A DNA stretch of 64,000 bases from Dysgonomonas mossii (GCF_004569505.1 NZ_SPPK01000005.1:124001-188000); one strand, 5' to 3'; counted from the first letter of the stretch, positions 17,624 to 27,839 are shown. Numbers and translations are program-made. The notes: generated by a model from the letters alone, not told the origin.

Positions 17624-17723
17624 GTTTTACGACAAAATATCAATATCTGTAAGTTAAATAGTGAAAATCGAAGGGGACTGAATATTCTCAGCGTCTTTTA
17701 GTCTACCTGTTGTTATCAAAATG

Positions 17724-20582
17724 TCAGACGTATTGCTTCAAACTTTGTAGGAAGTCTGATAAATTTACATCTCTATCCAGATCCATTTTCTTTCGTAATC
17801 TGTATCTGTTTACTTCTACACCCCGTATCGATATGTTGAGCAGTGGCGCTATTTCCTTCGAGGAAAGGTTCATATTGAGGTATGCACACAGTATTTTATC
17901 ATTGCGTGTCAAATTAGGGAACCGTTCGTCAAGCAGCTTGAAGAAATCCTGATGTATCAGGTCAAAGTTTGATTGGAATATTTCGAAGTCTGTGTCATGC
18001 TCAATATTGGTATTGATCTGGCTGATTAGACTCATCACCTTTTGTTTGATTGTGCTTATTTGTTTTTCTTCATCAATGGCTTTGGATATATTTAATGCAT
18101 TTCGTTTCACATTTTCGAGCATCTCATTTTTACGGATCACATTCAGCATATAACCATTCAGCTCTTGCGTCTTATATTTCAATTCATTTTTCAGATTCTC
18201 GTTTTGTAGCTCATATATCGCTTCATCTTTCAGCTTTGTTTCTTCTTCATAGCGTCTGGTTTGAGCAATTAGTTCCTCGCCCTTCTGATGTATAATTTTC
18301 TTTTGTTTACTGATTGTTTTTTTATAGATGATAAGTATTAAAATCACTATAGCTAATGAATAAAGCAAATAAGCTAGTACCGATCTGTACCAAGGAGGGT
18401 GGACTGTAAAACTAAATGATGTAATGCTCGAAGAATCGGGGTTGCCATCAATAAATGCTTTTACCTCGAAAACATATTTACCCTCGTGAAGACCTGTGTA
18501 TTCTTTAACAGTATTGGTCGAGGGGATACTCCAATCGTCATCTATTCCTTTCAGCCTGAAGCTATATAATATATCTGAGGAATGATCGTAGAAGGTTGCT
18601 GCAAAATTTATTTTTATAGAATTTAATGAGTATGGCAATGATAGTCTTTTTTCGCTGCTGCCATAGCTTAAGATACTGTCGTTTTTACTACAAGTTATTT
18701 CTCGGATGTAAGTATTTATAGTTGAGAATTTACCATTTTTTCTTGACATGTCTATTCTTGCAAAAGCGTTATCGACGGCTACAATAGCCGTTTCGGGATC
18801 GATCATGTTTATGTTTTCATAGCTGTCTATCAGTTCGTTCGAAAGCCCCCAGTTGTGTATATATTCTTGGTATTTACCTTCGCTATATGGTAAAACTTTT
18901 AGATTGCGATCGGCAACAAACCAAATATTTTTGTATTTATCTACATAGAGAAATTCATAATACTTTGGTCCTTCCAGCATCAACTCGAGTTGTGTATAAT
19001 GATCGAACGAGTCGGTTATCCGGCTATATTGGAGTATTCCGTTGCGGGTACATATAACCAGATTGTTCTCTATCTTCCTGATAATAATATTGGAATCGAA
19101 AGCATTATTGTTTAGCGTATAGGTCTTGTATCGGATTATTTTCTCAAAATTTTTATCGAAGGTTAGTCGGCGCATGGTACCATTCGCATTTGCCACCCAA
19201 AAATTATAGGGCTCGTCATCTTCTATAAATCCTCGGAATGAGTCTCTAAATTCGGGGATTTTATGTGAAAACATCCAACGTCCATTTTCCCTCTTCAGAA
19301 TACAGAATCCCGAATAGGTAGCAACCATAAGCTTATTCTTGTCTTCGCTTAGGGCATGAGTTTCCCAAGCTCCTAGAAGGTCTATTTTGTACGTCTCTGT
19401 GGGGGTTATTACCATTATACCATTATCCCCCGAACTAAAGAGTGTATTATCTATTATGTTGGTAGACCAGATTTGCCCTTCCGAGCCTTTTATTAATTGA
19501 TACCGATTATCTTTATCCAGCTTATAAAGAGCCTGATTAGTCCCAAAATATAGTTCATTATTGTACATGGCGCTACTGTATCCTGTACCGATCGGTGATA
19601 CTGTTGCAAATAATGGCCTGATCGGAGAATTGAGGCTTATATAGCTTATCCCTTTATCAAGTCCGAGCCATAAGTTTTGATTACTATCAAAAAAACACCC
19701 TAAAACTGTATTATTCTTTAAGCCATTATTAATATTAAACTCTTCTTTGTAGAACGGATCTTTTAGGTCGAATATGATGACGCCGTTTTGGACTGATCCA
19801 ATAGCGATTTTTGATCCTGATATGGCTGTGCTAAATAATTGATTCTTCTGTATGAAGCTATCAGCTATGGAGTTAATTTGTTGTATGTTGTTTTTATTTA
19901 ACAGATATAAACCTTTCTTCGCCGATGTTACTAATATATCTTTATTGTATGATAATAGGCTTACAATTTTATGCCCACTCAATGGTTCGGATGCTTCCAG
20001 AAATGTTAGTTTGTTATTCGAGTTTAGATAAAAGATTCCATTAGGTGTTGCCAGATACAATGTTCCTTCATGTAAAAGAGAACAGTCTATTTTTGTATCG
20101 GAATCTATCATGCTGACATTTCCTACCTTTTTATGGTATATATGGATATAACGTTCACTTATAAAGTAGATCACATCTCCCCCATCTTCTATATTCCAAA
20201 CTTCTCCTCCCCAATTTTTTGATTTGTCTGATAGGGAACGGTATGTTAGCTGACCGATTGCATTTGGTTTAAAAAGGCCAAATTCGGAACTCCCGCCAAT
20301 ATATATATTGTTATCAATAATTTTAATAATCCGTATCACATTATTTCTTATTGGATATGATGTCCAGTTTACTCCATCAAACTCTAACAAGCCGTTTGAG
20401 TTTGCCGAATATATCCATCCTTTGTCAGATTGTGTTATCATCCAGTTCTGAAATCCGGCTTTGTACTGGCTTCGTTCATAATTCGTGATTTTACGCTGCC
20501 AGATAGACGTGGAATGTGCAGGAACAACTAGTGATATTCCAATTATTACTGAAAATATAAAAGATAGTATGTGTTTATTCAT
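17724..20582 (-). CDS. Membrane-anchored sensor-regulator: Reg_prop beta-propeller, Y_Y_Y domain, LuxR-type HTH
   Basis: The 952-aa protein has a signal peptide (residues 1-24), a long propeller-repeat region (about 30-640, e.g. SDKGWIYSANSNGLLEFDG, NLWLGLDKGISYI), a triple-tyrosine domain (about 660-735), one membrane helix (SVLAYLLYSLAIVILILIIY), a cytoplasmic coiled coil and a C-terminal LuxR/GerE-like HTH (LSSKEIAPLLNISIRGVEVN). No histidine kinase or receiver domain is present, unlike classical hybrid two-component systems, so DNA binding is apparently controlled directly from the membrane. It is divergent from the glucan susC across 1.25 kb and co-directional with hutU. By family precedent the glucan locus is the more likely target. 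Confidence 0.92.
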   Translation of the reverse strand: MNKHILSFIFSVIIGISLVVPAHSTSIWQRKITNYERSQYKAGFQNWMITQSDKGWIYSANSNGLLEFDGVNWTSYPIRNNVIRIIKIIDNNIYIGGSSEFGLFKPNAIGQLTYRSLSDKSKNWGGEVWNIEDGGDVIYFISERYIHIYHKKVGNVSMIDSDTKIDCSLLHEGTLYLATPNGIFYLNSNNKLTFLEASEPLSGHKIVSLLSYNKDILVTSAKKGLYLLNKNNIQQINSIADSFIQKNQLFSTAISGSKIAIGSVQNGVIIFDLKDPFYKEEFNINNGLKNNTVLGCFFDSNQNLWLGLDKGISYISLNSPIRPLFATVSPIGTGYSSAMYNNELYFGTNQALYKLDKDNRYQLIKGSEGQIWSTNIIDNTLFSSGDNGIMVITPTETYKIDLLGAWETHALSEDKNKLMVATYSGFCILKRENGRWMFSHKIPEFRDSFRGFIEDDEPYNFWVANANGTMRRLTFDKNFEKIIRYKTYTLNNNAFDSNIIIRKIENNLVICTRNGILQYSRITDSFDHYTQLELMLEGPKYYEFLYVDKYKNIWFVADRNLKVLPYSEGKYQEYIHNWGLSNELIDSYENINMIDPETAIVAVDNAFARIDMSRKNGKFSTINTYIREITCSKNDSILSYGSSEKRLSLPYSLNSIKINFAATFYDHSSDILYSFRLKGIDDDWSIPSTNTVKEYTGLHEGKYVFEVKAFIDGNPDSSSITSFSFTVHPPWYRSVLAYLLYSLAIVILILIIYKKTISKQKKIIHQKGEELIAQTRRYEEETKLKDEAIYELQNENLKNELKYKTQELNGYMLNVIRKNEMLENVKRNALNISKAIDEEKQISTIKQKVMSLISQINTNIEHDTDFEIFQSNFDLIHQDFFKLLDERFPNLTRNDKILCAYLNMNLSSKEIAPLLNISIRGVEVNRYRLRKKMDLDRDVNLSDFLQSLKQYV

Positions 20583-20774
20583 GTTCCCAACGATGTGTTT
20601 ATCATATGACCAATCGAGTTGCGCTACTACTAGATAAATTCTCTTATATATTTGAATTTAATTTTTATTTTTCTTATAAAATATGGTTAACTATCGAAAT
20701 TTCAAATGGACAGTTGATATCATATGAAGTTAATGTTTTCTTCTGGATCTCTACATTTATATTCCTATTGGTAT

Positions 20775-20790
20775 CAAATATACAAATATA
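20775..20790 (-). promoter_or_regulatory. Candidate promoter(s) for the propeller regulator
   Basis: Two adjacent minus-strand TATATTTG boxes occur at 20775-20782 and 20783-20790. The leader would be about 185-195 nt. No TTG box is clear upstream. Confidence 0.4.
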
Positions 20791-21117
20791 ATTATAAAAA
20801 ATGGATGTAAAGTTTGTTTTTGTTTTAATAGTTTGATATACAGATGTTATATATATAATTGTAGTAGTGAAAGTGATATGTATTTAGCTTAAATCGATTA
20901 GAAAAAATAACCAATATATTTCTAATACTACTACTATTTTAGATTTTTAAATTGGGCAAGAAGTTATTATTTATATTATTTTCGGACGACTTGGATATAC
21001 TTTTTTGATCTATGTGGAAATTATACAAATCTTATTAAATTTCATATACACCTTATATATAGATGATTATATTCTATGTGTAGTATTGATGTAGTGTTTA
21101 ATTTAGTTCTTTTTTGA

Positions 21118-21169
21118 GTTTTTGTTGTAGTGAAAAGATGTAAAAACAAAAACATCAACCCTATTTTTG
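21118..21169 (+). promoter_or_regulatory. Candidate promoter and inverted repeat for the glucan susC operon
   Basis: TATTTTTG at 21162-21169 matches the -7 box. Immediately upstream, GTTTTTGTT (21118-21126) and AACAAAAAC (21145-21153) form an inverted repeat with an 18-bp spacer, suitable for a dimeric regulator. No good -33 box is present, which fits an activated promoter. Confidence 0.4.
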
Positions 21170-21610
21170 TGTTAACGAATAAAAACAAGAGTTACCTATT
21201 TCTCTTACATGTTAACTTAATCCTAAATCTGATCATGGTAGAATAATTTAAGAATATCTATGTGGTAAAAGGAGAGAAGAAGATTGTCCTTTATACCGTT
21301 TTCGAATTAATCTAATTACCTTATTTATAAATACCAATTCCCAGAATACATATTTTTATATGTAAAACTTTATAGAGACCTAGCAAATATGAAGAATGTT
21401 TTTTCCTGAATTGTTCTCAAACAGTTTAAAATTTTCATAATCAAATGATACAGAATCGTAAATATTTAAGCCTTTTGGTTTTCAAGGGAAAAGAAGCCGC
21501 CCTGTTACTGAAAGAATAAAGAGGTTATGATTCTTATATATTTAACTCATTGTAACTAAACAAAAAACCTTATAGACATGGCTAACGAAAATCTAGTATG
21601 AAAAACATTA

Positions 21611-21717
21611 ACCGATTGCATAAGAGTGAGAAAAACAAACAAACTTATTTCATTATATCATAAGATAAATACAATTTACCTCATTTTACTAGAGAACTTA
21701 TTTACCGATAGCATAAG
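21611..21717 (+). repeat. Direct repeat in the susC leader region
   Basis: ACCGATTGCATAAG (21611-21624) recurs with one change as ACCGATAGCATAAG (21704-21717), 93 bp apart. The second copy ends about 118 bp before the susC ATG. It could be a protein site or RNA element; chance is possible in such AT-rich DNA. Confidence 0.35.
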
Positions 21718-21834
21718 TCTATATACAAGACTCTAGAAAAATACGAATCATCTCACTTCAGTCAAAGAATTTATAAACAAAACAGAATTTAGTAGCATTA
21801 ATCAGCAAATTGAATTCAGCAAAATTAATTAAGC

Positions 21835-24800
21835 ATGAGAAAAATTTTGTTATTATTATTAACATTATCCTGTTACATTCAATTGTTTTCACAAGAGATT
21901 ACAGGAGTAGTTTCTGACAATACAGGAGAACCGATCATCGGAGCCACTGTTGCCCTTAAGGGTAAAGCGGTTGGGTCATTGACCGATATTGACGGAAAAT
22001 ATTCAATCAAAGTTGACAATAGCAACGATGTGCTTGTATTTTCCTATGTAGGGTATATCCGTCAGGAAATAAAAGTAGGAAATCAGAAACAAATAAATGT
22101 TGTTCTGATCGAATCAGCAAAAGAACTTGATGAAGTTGTTGTTGTTGGATATGGTGTGCAGAAGAAAGCTCTTTTAACGGGAGCAAACTCTAATATAAAA
22201 GGGGAAAAAATAACAGAGCTTAAATCGGCATCGGCAATGGAAGCGCTTCAGGGTGTAGCTCCTGGTGTTAGCATTACGCGTAACAATGGAGCTCCTGGAT
22301 CGGGAACAAAGGTAACGATACGTGGGATGGGTACAATTGGAAATGCTAATCCTCTTTACATTGTTGATGGTGTATCAGTAGGAAGTATCGATTACTTAAG
22401 CCCTTCTGATATTGAGTCTATTGACGTACTCAAGGACGGGGCGTCGGCTGCCATTTATGGTTCACGTGCTGCCAATGGTGTGATCATAGTTACCACAAAA
22501 AAAGGAGAGAAGGGTGCAGCTCCTACAATTAGTTACGATGGATATTATGGTGTTCAAAATATTTACAAAAAGCTGCCAACTCTTAACGCTCAGGAATATA
22601 TGTATATTTTTGATGAAGCCCGTTCAAATGAGGGTCTTCCTTTATTCGATTGGCAAAACATGATTGTAAATGGAAACAATTATCTTAATACAACCTTTGG
22701 TAATGGTGTTGGACAACAGTATGGTCAATATGTTTGGGATAAACTACAATCTGGATGGAAAGGTACTGATTGGGTGGACGAAATAACACAAAAGGATGCC
22801 CCTGTTCAGAGCCACACTATTAATATTACAGGATCAGGGACAGATGTTCTTTACTCTGCAGGATTCTCATATTTTGATCAACAAAGTATTCTTGGAGGGA
22901 ATGTTACAGATGCAGGGTACAGACGTTTTACCGGTAGGCTTAATACTGAATTTGTACTTATGAAGAATGGGAATAATCCAATGTTGACTCTTGGAGAAAA
23001 TCTAACTTATACTAACACTGTAAACAGGGGTATTGGTAATGGGAATATCTATTGGAATGATATGCATGATGCTATGACTGCTACTCCTCTTATGCCGGCG
23101 CGTTGGACTGAAAATGAAAACGTACTGTCATCTACATACGGATATGGACCTGCTATGGAAGGCATTTCTAATAATCAGATAAATCCTCTAGCTCGCATGT
23201 TTTTCCGTCATAATTATGGTTACGGAAGCGGTAATACAATTGTAGGGAATGTTTATGCTGTTTTTGAACCTATTAGTAAATTGAAAATAAGATCTTCACT
23301 TGGAGTTAATTCATGGTTTGGTAAGAGCCGTTCATATACACCTACATATCATTTAGGAAAACTTCATGAGAGCAATGTTGAAGGTGCAAGACAAGAGATG
23401 AATATGGGAGCCGTTTTGACATGGACAAATACAGCTTCATACGAAATTAAAATAGATGAGCATAAGGTTTCGGGATTAGTAGGTACAGAATTAGTTGATA
23501 ATATGACAAATGAAGTACTTGGAGGTTCCAGAAATGGTTCTAAATATTCAGATCTATCAAAATATCCATATTTGGATAGAACGAAACCTGCAACAAGTAT
23601 TTCGGACATGAGTTTATGGGGTGCCGATTGGTCTGCCGGAGGCGGAGGATTGATGTCCTATATGGCACGATTGACATACAACTTCAAAGAAAAATACATG
23701 GTCGATTTTACATTCCGTGCCGACGGGTCTTCTAACTTTGCAAAAGGTAACCGTTGGGGATATTTTCCATCTATTTCGGCCGGTTGGAACTTTTCAGAAG
23801 AAAGCTTCATGCAACCAACATCTACATGGCTTACTTATGGTAAGTTAAGAGCCAGCTGGGGACAAAACGGAAATCAAAGTATACCGAACTTTGTATATAC
23901 TTCGAATATTGCATATAACAATCAAGGTTACTTCTTTGGACCGAATAAAGAAATACCTGATGTTGCTGCAGTTCCAGCAAATGTTCCAAATCCGGATGTA
24001 AAATGGGAGACTTCAGAACAACTGAATATTGGATTGGATGCTAAATTTTTAAATTCCAGACTAGGGTTAACTTTCGACTATTATGTAAAGACTACTAAAG
24101 ATTGGCTTGTAAGAGCCCCTATTTTAGGTACATATGGTGCCGGAGCTCCTTACATTAATGGTGGTGATGTGGAAAATAAAGGATTTGAGATTGCAGTGAC
24201 ATGGGAAGATTCTTTTAATGACTTCAAGTATGGTGTTACAGCAAGTGGTGCTTATAATAAAAACAAAGTTACCCGTTTGGCTAATGCTGAAGGTGTTATT
24301 CTGGGAGCTAGTGATATATTATCTCAAGGAACTTCTTATGTTTCACGTGTGGAAGTTGGACATCCGATAGGATATTTTTACGGATATAAGACCGCCGGAA
24401 TTTTCCAAAATCAACAAGAAGTAGATGCATACGTAGATAAAGATGGTAAGCCAATAGTGATTGGTAGCGAATCCGGTATAGCTCGTAAGCCTGGAGATGT
24501 ACGCTTTGTAGACCAAAATGGAGATGGTGTAATTGATGAAAAAGATAAAGTTATGTTGGGTAAGCCTTCTCCGGATTTTGAACTAGGATTACAACTGAAT
24601 GCAGAGTATAAAGGCTTTTACCTAAATACTACATTGACAGGTAAGTTGGGTTTACAGGTAATGCAATCATATCGTTCGTTTGCCGATATCTTGACTCAAA
24701 ATTATACTACTCAAATCTTTAATCGTTGGCATGGGGAAGGTACATCTAACAAATTGCCTCGTTTGACTTACACATCAAACGCTAATACCAACTTAATTTC

Positions 24801-25092
24801 AGATATATATATGCACGATGCAGATTATGTAAGAGTAAGCAATTTAACTTTTGGATATCATTTTGATAAGCTATTGAAAAAATCCAAAATTATAAAAAGA
24901 GCTTCTGTTTATGTAGCTGTAAACAATCTATACACATTTACCAAATATGATGGTATGGATCCGGAAAGAGGATGGATGGGTAATGATACACAAGAAAACG
25001 GCCAATATGTATATGGATGGGCATCCGGTATAGATTTGGGCTTGTTCCCTCTTCCTCGCACGGTAATGTTTGGTATTAATATAACTTTATAA
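21835..25092 (+). CDS. SusC family TonB-linked receptor of the beta-glucan locus
   Basis: The 1085-aa protein has a signal peptide (LLLLLTLSCYIQLFSQ), a carboxypeptidase-regulatory-like domain (GVVSDNTGEPIIGATVALKG), the linker ELDEVVVVGYGVQKK, a plug with GSRAANGVIIVTTKKG, and a beta-barrel that ends GINITL. It is the outer-membrane channel of this locus and pairs with the SusD gene 9 bp downstream. The glycosidases further along (GH16, GH3, GH5) suggest that it imports beta-1,3- or mixed-linkage gluco-oligosaccharides; that substrate is inferred. Confidence 0.96.
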   Translation: MRKILLLLLTLSCYIQLFSQEITGVVSDNTGEPIIGATVALKGKAVGSLTDIDGKYSIKVDNSNDVLVFSYVGYIRQEIKVGNQKQINVVLIESAKELDEVVVVGYGVQKKALLTGANSNIKGEKITELKSASAMEALQGVAPGVSITRNNGAPGSGTKVTIRGMGTIGNANPLYIVDGVSVGSIDYLSPSDIESIDVLKDGASAAIYGSRAANGVIIVTTKKGEKGAAPTISYDGYYGVQNIYKKLPTLNAQEYMYIFDEARSNEGLPLFDWQNMIVNGNNYLNTTFGNGVGQQYGQYVWDKLQSGWKGTDWVDEITQKDAPVQSHTINITGSGTDVLYSAGFSYFDQQSILGGNVTDAGYRRFTGRLNTEFVLMKNGNNPMLTLGENLTYTNTVNRGIGNGNIYWNDMHDAMTATPLMPARWTENENVLSSTYGYGPAMEGISNNQINPLARMFFRHNYGYGSGNTIVGNVYAVFEPISKLKIRSSLGVNSWFGKSRSYTPTYHLGKLHESNVEGARQEMNMGAVLTWTNTASYEIKIDEHKVSGLVGTELVDNMTNEVLGGSRNGSKYSDLSKYPYLDRTKPATSISDMSLWGADWSAGGGGLMSYMARLTYNFKEKYMVDFTFRADGSSNFAKGNRWGYFPSISAGWNFSEESFMQPTSTWLTYGKLRASWGQNGNQSIPNFVYTSNIAYNNQGYFFGPNKEIPDVAAVPANVPNPDVKWETSEQLNIGLDAKFLNSRLGLTFDYYVKTTKDWLVRAPILGTYGAGAPYINGGDVENKGFEIAVTWEDSFNDFKYGVTASGAYNKNKVTRLANAEGVILGASDILSQGTSYVSRVEVGHPIGYFYGYKTAGIFQNQQEVDAYVDKDGKPIVIGSESGIARKPGDVRFVDQNGDGVIDEKDKVMLGKPSPDFELGLQLNAEYKGFYLNTTLTGKLGLQVMQSYRSFADILTQNYTTQIFNRWHGEGTSNKLPRLTYTSNANTNLISDIYMHDADYVRVSNLTFGYHFDKLLKKSKIIKRASVYVAVNNLYTFTKYDGMDPERGWMGNDTQENGQYVYGWASGIDLGLFPLPRTVMFGINITL

Positions 25093-25101
25093 TTATTGAA
25101 T

Positions 25102-26844
25102 ATGAAAAAAATATTATATCTAATATACGCATTGTTGCCGGCTTTTATAATAAGCTGTGAGAGTCAGTTAGATACAGAAAATCTATATAATAAAGACTTA
25201 AATACTTTTTATAAAACTCCTACGGATATACAAGAGGCTATGAATGGTGTTTATAGTTCACTTTTTGTAGATGGGATTTTCAGTGAAGAACATTGTGCGG
25301 CAAACCTTCTTGATGACGCCATGTTAGGTGGTGGTGGTCCGGATGATGTGGGCGCAAAGAATGTTGATAAATTTCTTGATCCTACAGAAGATACTTACAA
25401 ATCTCTTTGGGTAGAGACATATAACGGGGTTTACAGAGCGAATGCTATTATAGAGGCTGTGCAAAAGAATGATTTTTCGGCTTATTTTAAAACAAAAGAA
25501 GAAGCCCAAACATTCTTGAATAATACTTTGGGAGAAGCTTATTTTATGAGAGGTTTCTTAATGTTCCGTGCTGCCAGATTTTTTGGAGGTATCCCATTAA
25601 TTCCGACTACAGAATCTGATCGTAAAGTTCCACGTTCGTCATTCACAGAAACTTTTTCATTTATTACTGGTGACTTTTTGAAAGCCATAGAATATTTACC
25701 GAAAGTTAAAGGAACGGATATTTCTTTAGATGATTACGGACATGCTAATATCTGGGTTGCTAAAGCTTATTTAGCCCGTACCTATCTTTTCTATACCGGT
25801 TATATGACCAATATAGAGGGCACTGCGACTAATGAAGTTCCTCTAGCCGAAGGAAGTCTTACAAAAGCTCAAGTGATAAAAGAGATCGAGGATGTGAGAG
25901 ATAATAGTGGTTATGAATTAACGCCTAATTATAGAAACTTGTGGCCGTATGCTTATGTAAATGAAAATGCAAAGAATTTTGATGCAAGTTATGATCCGGC
26001 AAAACCCCCATTGCCTTGGGCTGAAAAGCTGGGTTTAAAATGGGTTGGCCAAGATGGTCCAAAATCAACAATAGGTACAGGAAACAAAGAAGTTATGTTT
26101 GCTTTACGCTATGGTTTGGGAGATTGGAGCTATGGACAAAAATATAATAACCGAATCCCTCTATTTTTTGGAATTCGCAGCAACTCAATGGTACCATTCG
26201 GTGAAGGATGGGGATGGGGAACAGTTCACACTGCATTTTATAATTCATGGTCTGATACTGATATAAGAAAAGAAGCTTCAGTTATCAATCTAAATAAACC
26301 AAATGCTGATGAAGGTACTACCGGATGGGCTGCAGGAAAAGGTGATGACGAAACTGGATTGGTAAACAGAAAGTATATAACTCTTCAGCACAATGGACCG
26401 GATGGAGTAAAAGGATTATTTTACTACCTATATAATATGAAAAATGGTGATCCAATGCAATTATGGGCTGCTCAAGACTTTTTCTATCTAAGATTTTCAG
26501 ATATTTATTTGATGCATTCAGAACTAACTGAAACAGCTGATGGAATTAATGCAGTTCGTGCACGTGTTGGTTTACCTGCTGTTGCATACTCTTTGGATGC
26601 TCTTAAAAACGAACGTAAATGTGAGTTTGCTTTTGAAGGAATCCGTTGGTTTGACTTAGTTCGCTGGGGTGACGTGGCAAAAACAGATAAAAATTACTTC
26701 GGTACTGAAATTGACATAAAGAATTCAGGAGTTCCTGCTAAATATAAAGTTTCATATCGTCCTGAAACTAAAGGTCTTGTTGCTATTCCTGAGTCTGAAA
26801 TTCGCTTGTCTAATGGGGTTTATACACAAAATCCTGGATGGTGA
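25102..26844 (+). CDS. SusD/RagB family glycan-binding lipoprotein
   Basis: The 580-aa protein has a lipoprotein signal (LIYALLPAFIISC, Cys near 19) followed by ESQLDTENLYNKD and NTFYKTPTDIQEAMNGVYSS, the classic SusD N-terminus. Later segments YLRFSDIYLMHSEL and LKNERKCEFAFEGIRWFDLV, then RWGD, are conserved C-terminal SusD motifs. It forms the extracellular lid over the preceding SusC. ATG 25102 is used; an in-frame TTG two codons earlier would add nothing recognisable. The gap to SusC is 9 bp and to the next lipoprotein 23 bp. Confidence 0.96.
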   Translation: MKKILYLIYALLPAFIISCESQLDTENLYNKDLNTFYKTPTDIQEAMNGVYSSLFVDGIFSEEHCAANLLDDAMLGGGGPDDVGAKNVDKFLDPTEDTYKSLWVETYNGVYRANAIIEAVQKNDFSAYFKTKEEAQTFLNNTLGEAYFMRGFLMFRAARFFGGIPLIPTTESDRKVPRSSFTETFSFITGDFLKAIEYLPKVKGTDISLDDYGHANIWVAKAYLARTYLFYTGYMTNIEGTATNEVPLAEGSLTKAQVIKEIEDVRDNSGYELTPNYRNLWPYAYVNENAKNFDASYDPAKPPLPWAEKLGLKWVGQDGPKSTIGTGNKEVMFALRYGLGDWSYGQKYNNRIPLFFGIRSNSMVPFGEGWGWGTVHTAFYNSWSDTDIRKEASVINLNKPNADEGTTGWAAGKGDDETGLVNRKYITLQHNGPDGVKGLFYYLYNMKNGDPMQLWAAQDFFYLRFSDIYLMHSELTETADGINAVRARVGLPAVAYSLDALKNERKCEFAFEGIRWFDLVRWGDVAKTDKNYFGTEIDIKNSGVPAKYKVSYRPETKGLVAIPESEIRLSNGVYTQNPGW

Positions 26845-26867
26845 TTTTTAATACAATTTAAAAAGAG

Positions 26868-27701
26868 ATGAATATGAACATGAATATTTTTAAAATGATA
26901 AAATCAGCTTCTATAGTTTTTTTGTTGATTTTTATATCTGCTTGTTCTCCAATTGAAGATAGAGACGAATTATCTAATAGTTTTTCTCCTGATAATATAG
27001 TTTTGGAGACAACACAAGCTACTCCCGGAAGTAATAAGGTTTCTATAAAAATGAAAACTCCAGGGGTTACCGGATATTGGGACTATATACTCGATCAAAA
27101 ATTTACAGATGAGATTAAGGATATTATATTTCCTTTCACTGGTGAGCATACATTGACATACAATGTAACTACTCCTTATATATCTTCTGGAATTGATAAT
27201 CCGGAGTATATTCGAAAAACTATAAAAATAAATATCACACAGCTAGATACTCCTCTACCTGCTGCTTATTATGCATTGGTTGGAGAAGATTTGAGTGGAA
27301 AAACATGGGTTTTTGATGGAAAAGGCGGTGATGATAAGGTATGGTGGGCAATGACAGATCCTGCTAATTCTGGTGCAGTTTGGTGGAATGCGGGTGGTAC
27401 ATGTTGTCCTCCATCTGATGCGGGTGGGCATATGACATTCGATGTTACAGGAGGGCTTAACTTTGCTGCTTATGCATCGCCTACTGCAAGTGCTCAAAAA
27501 GGATCGTATACCTTCAATGCTGATTTTTCGAAGTTATATATCAAAGGTGAAACTAATATTTTAGGTTCTGTTGATGGTGCAGGCAATAATAAAGAATTCC
27601 AGATACTTGAACTTACTAGCTCTAAGTTGAAACTATGGGTTCCAAATGCATCTGGAGGAACTGGCTGGATATGGGTGTTTAAACCACAAGAGAACAAATA
27701 A
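26868..27701 (+). CDS. Surface lipoprotein, probable glycan-binding protein of the glucan locus
   Basis: The 277-aa protein has a lipoprotein signal (SIVFLLIFISAC) and a short acidic stretch, then a beta-rich N-terminal part that resembles a PKD-type module (VLETTQATPGSNKVSIKMKT). The C-terminal domain is rich in Trp and Gly (KTWVFDGKGGDDKVWWAM, VWWNAGGTCCPPSD, TGWIWVFKP). Surface-exposed aromatic residues fit carbohydrate binding. Its place directly after SusD matches SusE/F or SGBP proteins, which vary too much to name by eye. Four nearby ATGs (26868, 26874, 26880, 26895) make the exact start uncertain. Confidence 0.75.
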   Translation: MNMNMNIFKMIKSASIVFLLIFISACSPIEDRDELSNSFSPDNIVLETTQATPGSNKVSIKMKTPGVTGYWDYILDQKFTDEIKDIIFPFTGEHTLTYNVTTPYISSGIDNPEYIRKTIKINITQLDTPLPAAYYALVGEDLSGKTWVFDGKGGDDKVWWAMTDPANSGAVWWNAGGTCCPPSDAGGHMTFDVTGGLNFAAYASPTASAQKGSYTFNADFSKLYIKGETNILGSVDGAGNNKEFQILELTSSKLKLWVPNASGGTGWIWVFKPQENK

Positions 27702-27744
27702 GTCTCAGACTTTTAAGATAAGAGTGGAATGAGAATAAGTTGAT

Positions 27745-27789
27745 AGAAGCCTGTTTTCGGGTATAGCTTGAAAGCAGGCTTCTTATTCT
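27745..27789 (+). terminator. Hairpin between the surface lipoprotein and GH16 genes
   Basis: AGAAGCCTG (27745-27753) pairs with CAGGCTTCT (27775-27783) and is followed by a T-rich tail. Because the next glycosidase genes are in the same direction with no clear promoter, it may act as a partial terminator that gives less enzyme than transporter message. Confidence 0.7.
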
Positions 27790-27839
27790 TTATATATTCT
27801 AACTCTGAGATCTTCCTATTTTTTTAGAAAAAGCGAATA

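Larger units (their letters stand above)
20583..21834. other. 1.25-kb gene-free control region between the regulator and the glucan susC
   Basis: This very AT-rich stretch has no convincing gene. An ORF of 61 codons at 20606-20791 crosses the regulator's probable promoter and looks like chance. Visible elements are two -7 boxes for the regulator (20775-20790, minus), an inverted repeat next to a -7 box for susC (21118-21169), and a 14-bp direct repeat (21611-21624 and 21704-21717). If the 21162 box is used, the susC leader would be about 660 nt. Confidence 0.6.

Noticed and set aside
20606..20791. Plus-strand ORF of 61 codons in the long gap
   Set aside because: Its composition is that of AT-rich chance DNA. 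It overlaps the probable promoter of the regulator and has no promoter of its own.
21577..21663. Possible leader peptides (7 and 21 codons) before the glucan susC
   Set aside because: Two short ATG-stop frames exist, but with no ribosome-site or attenuator pattern they are expected by chance in such DNA.
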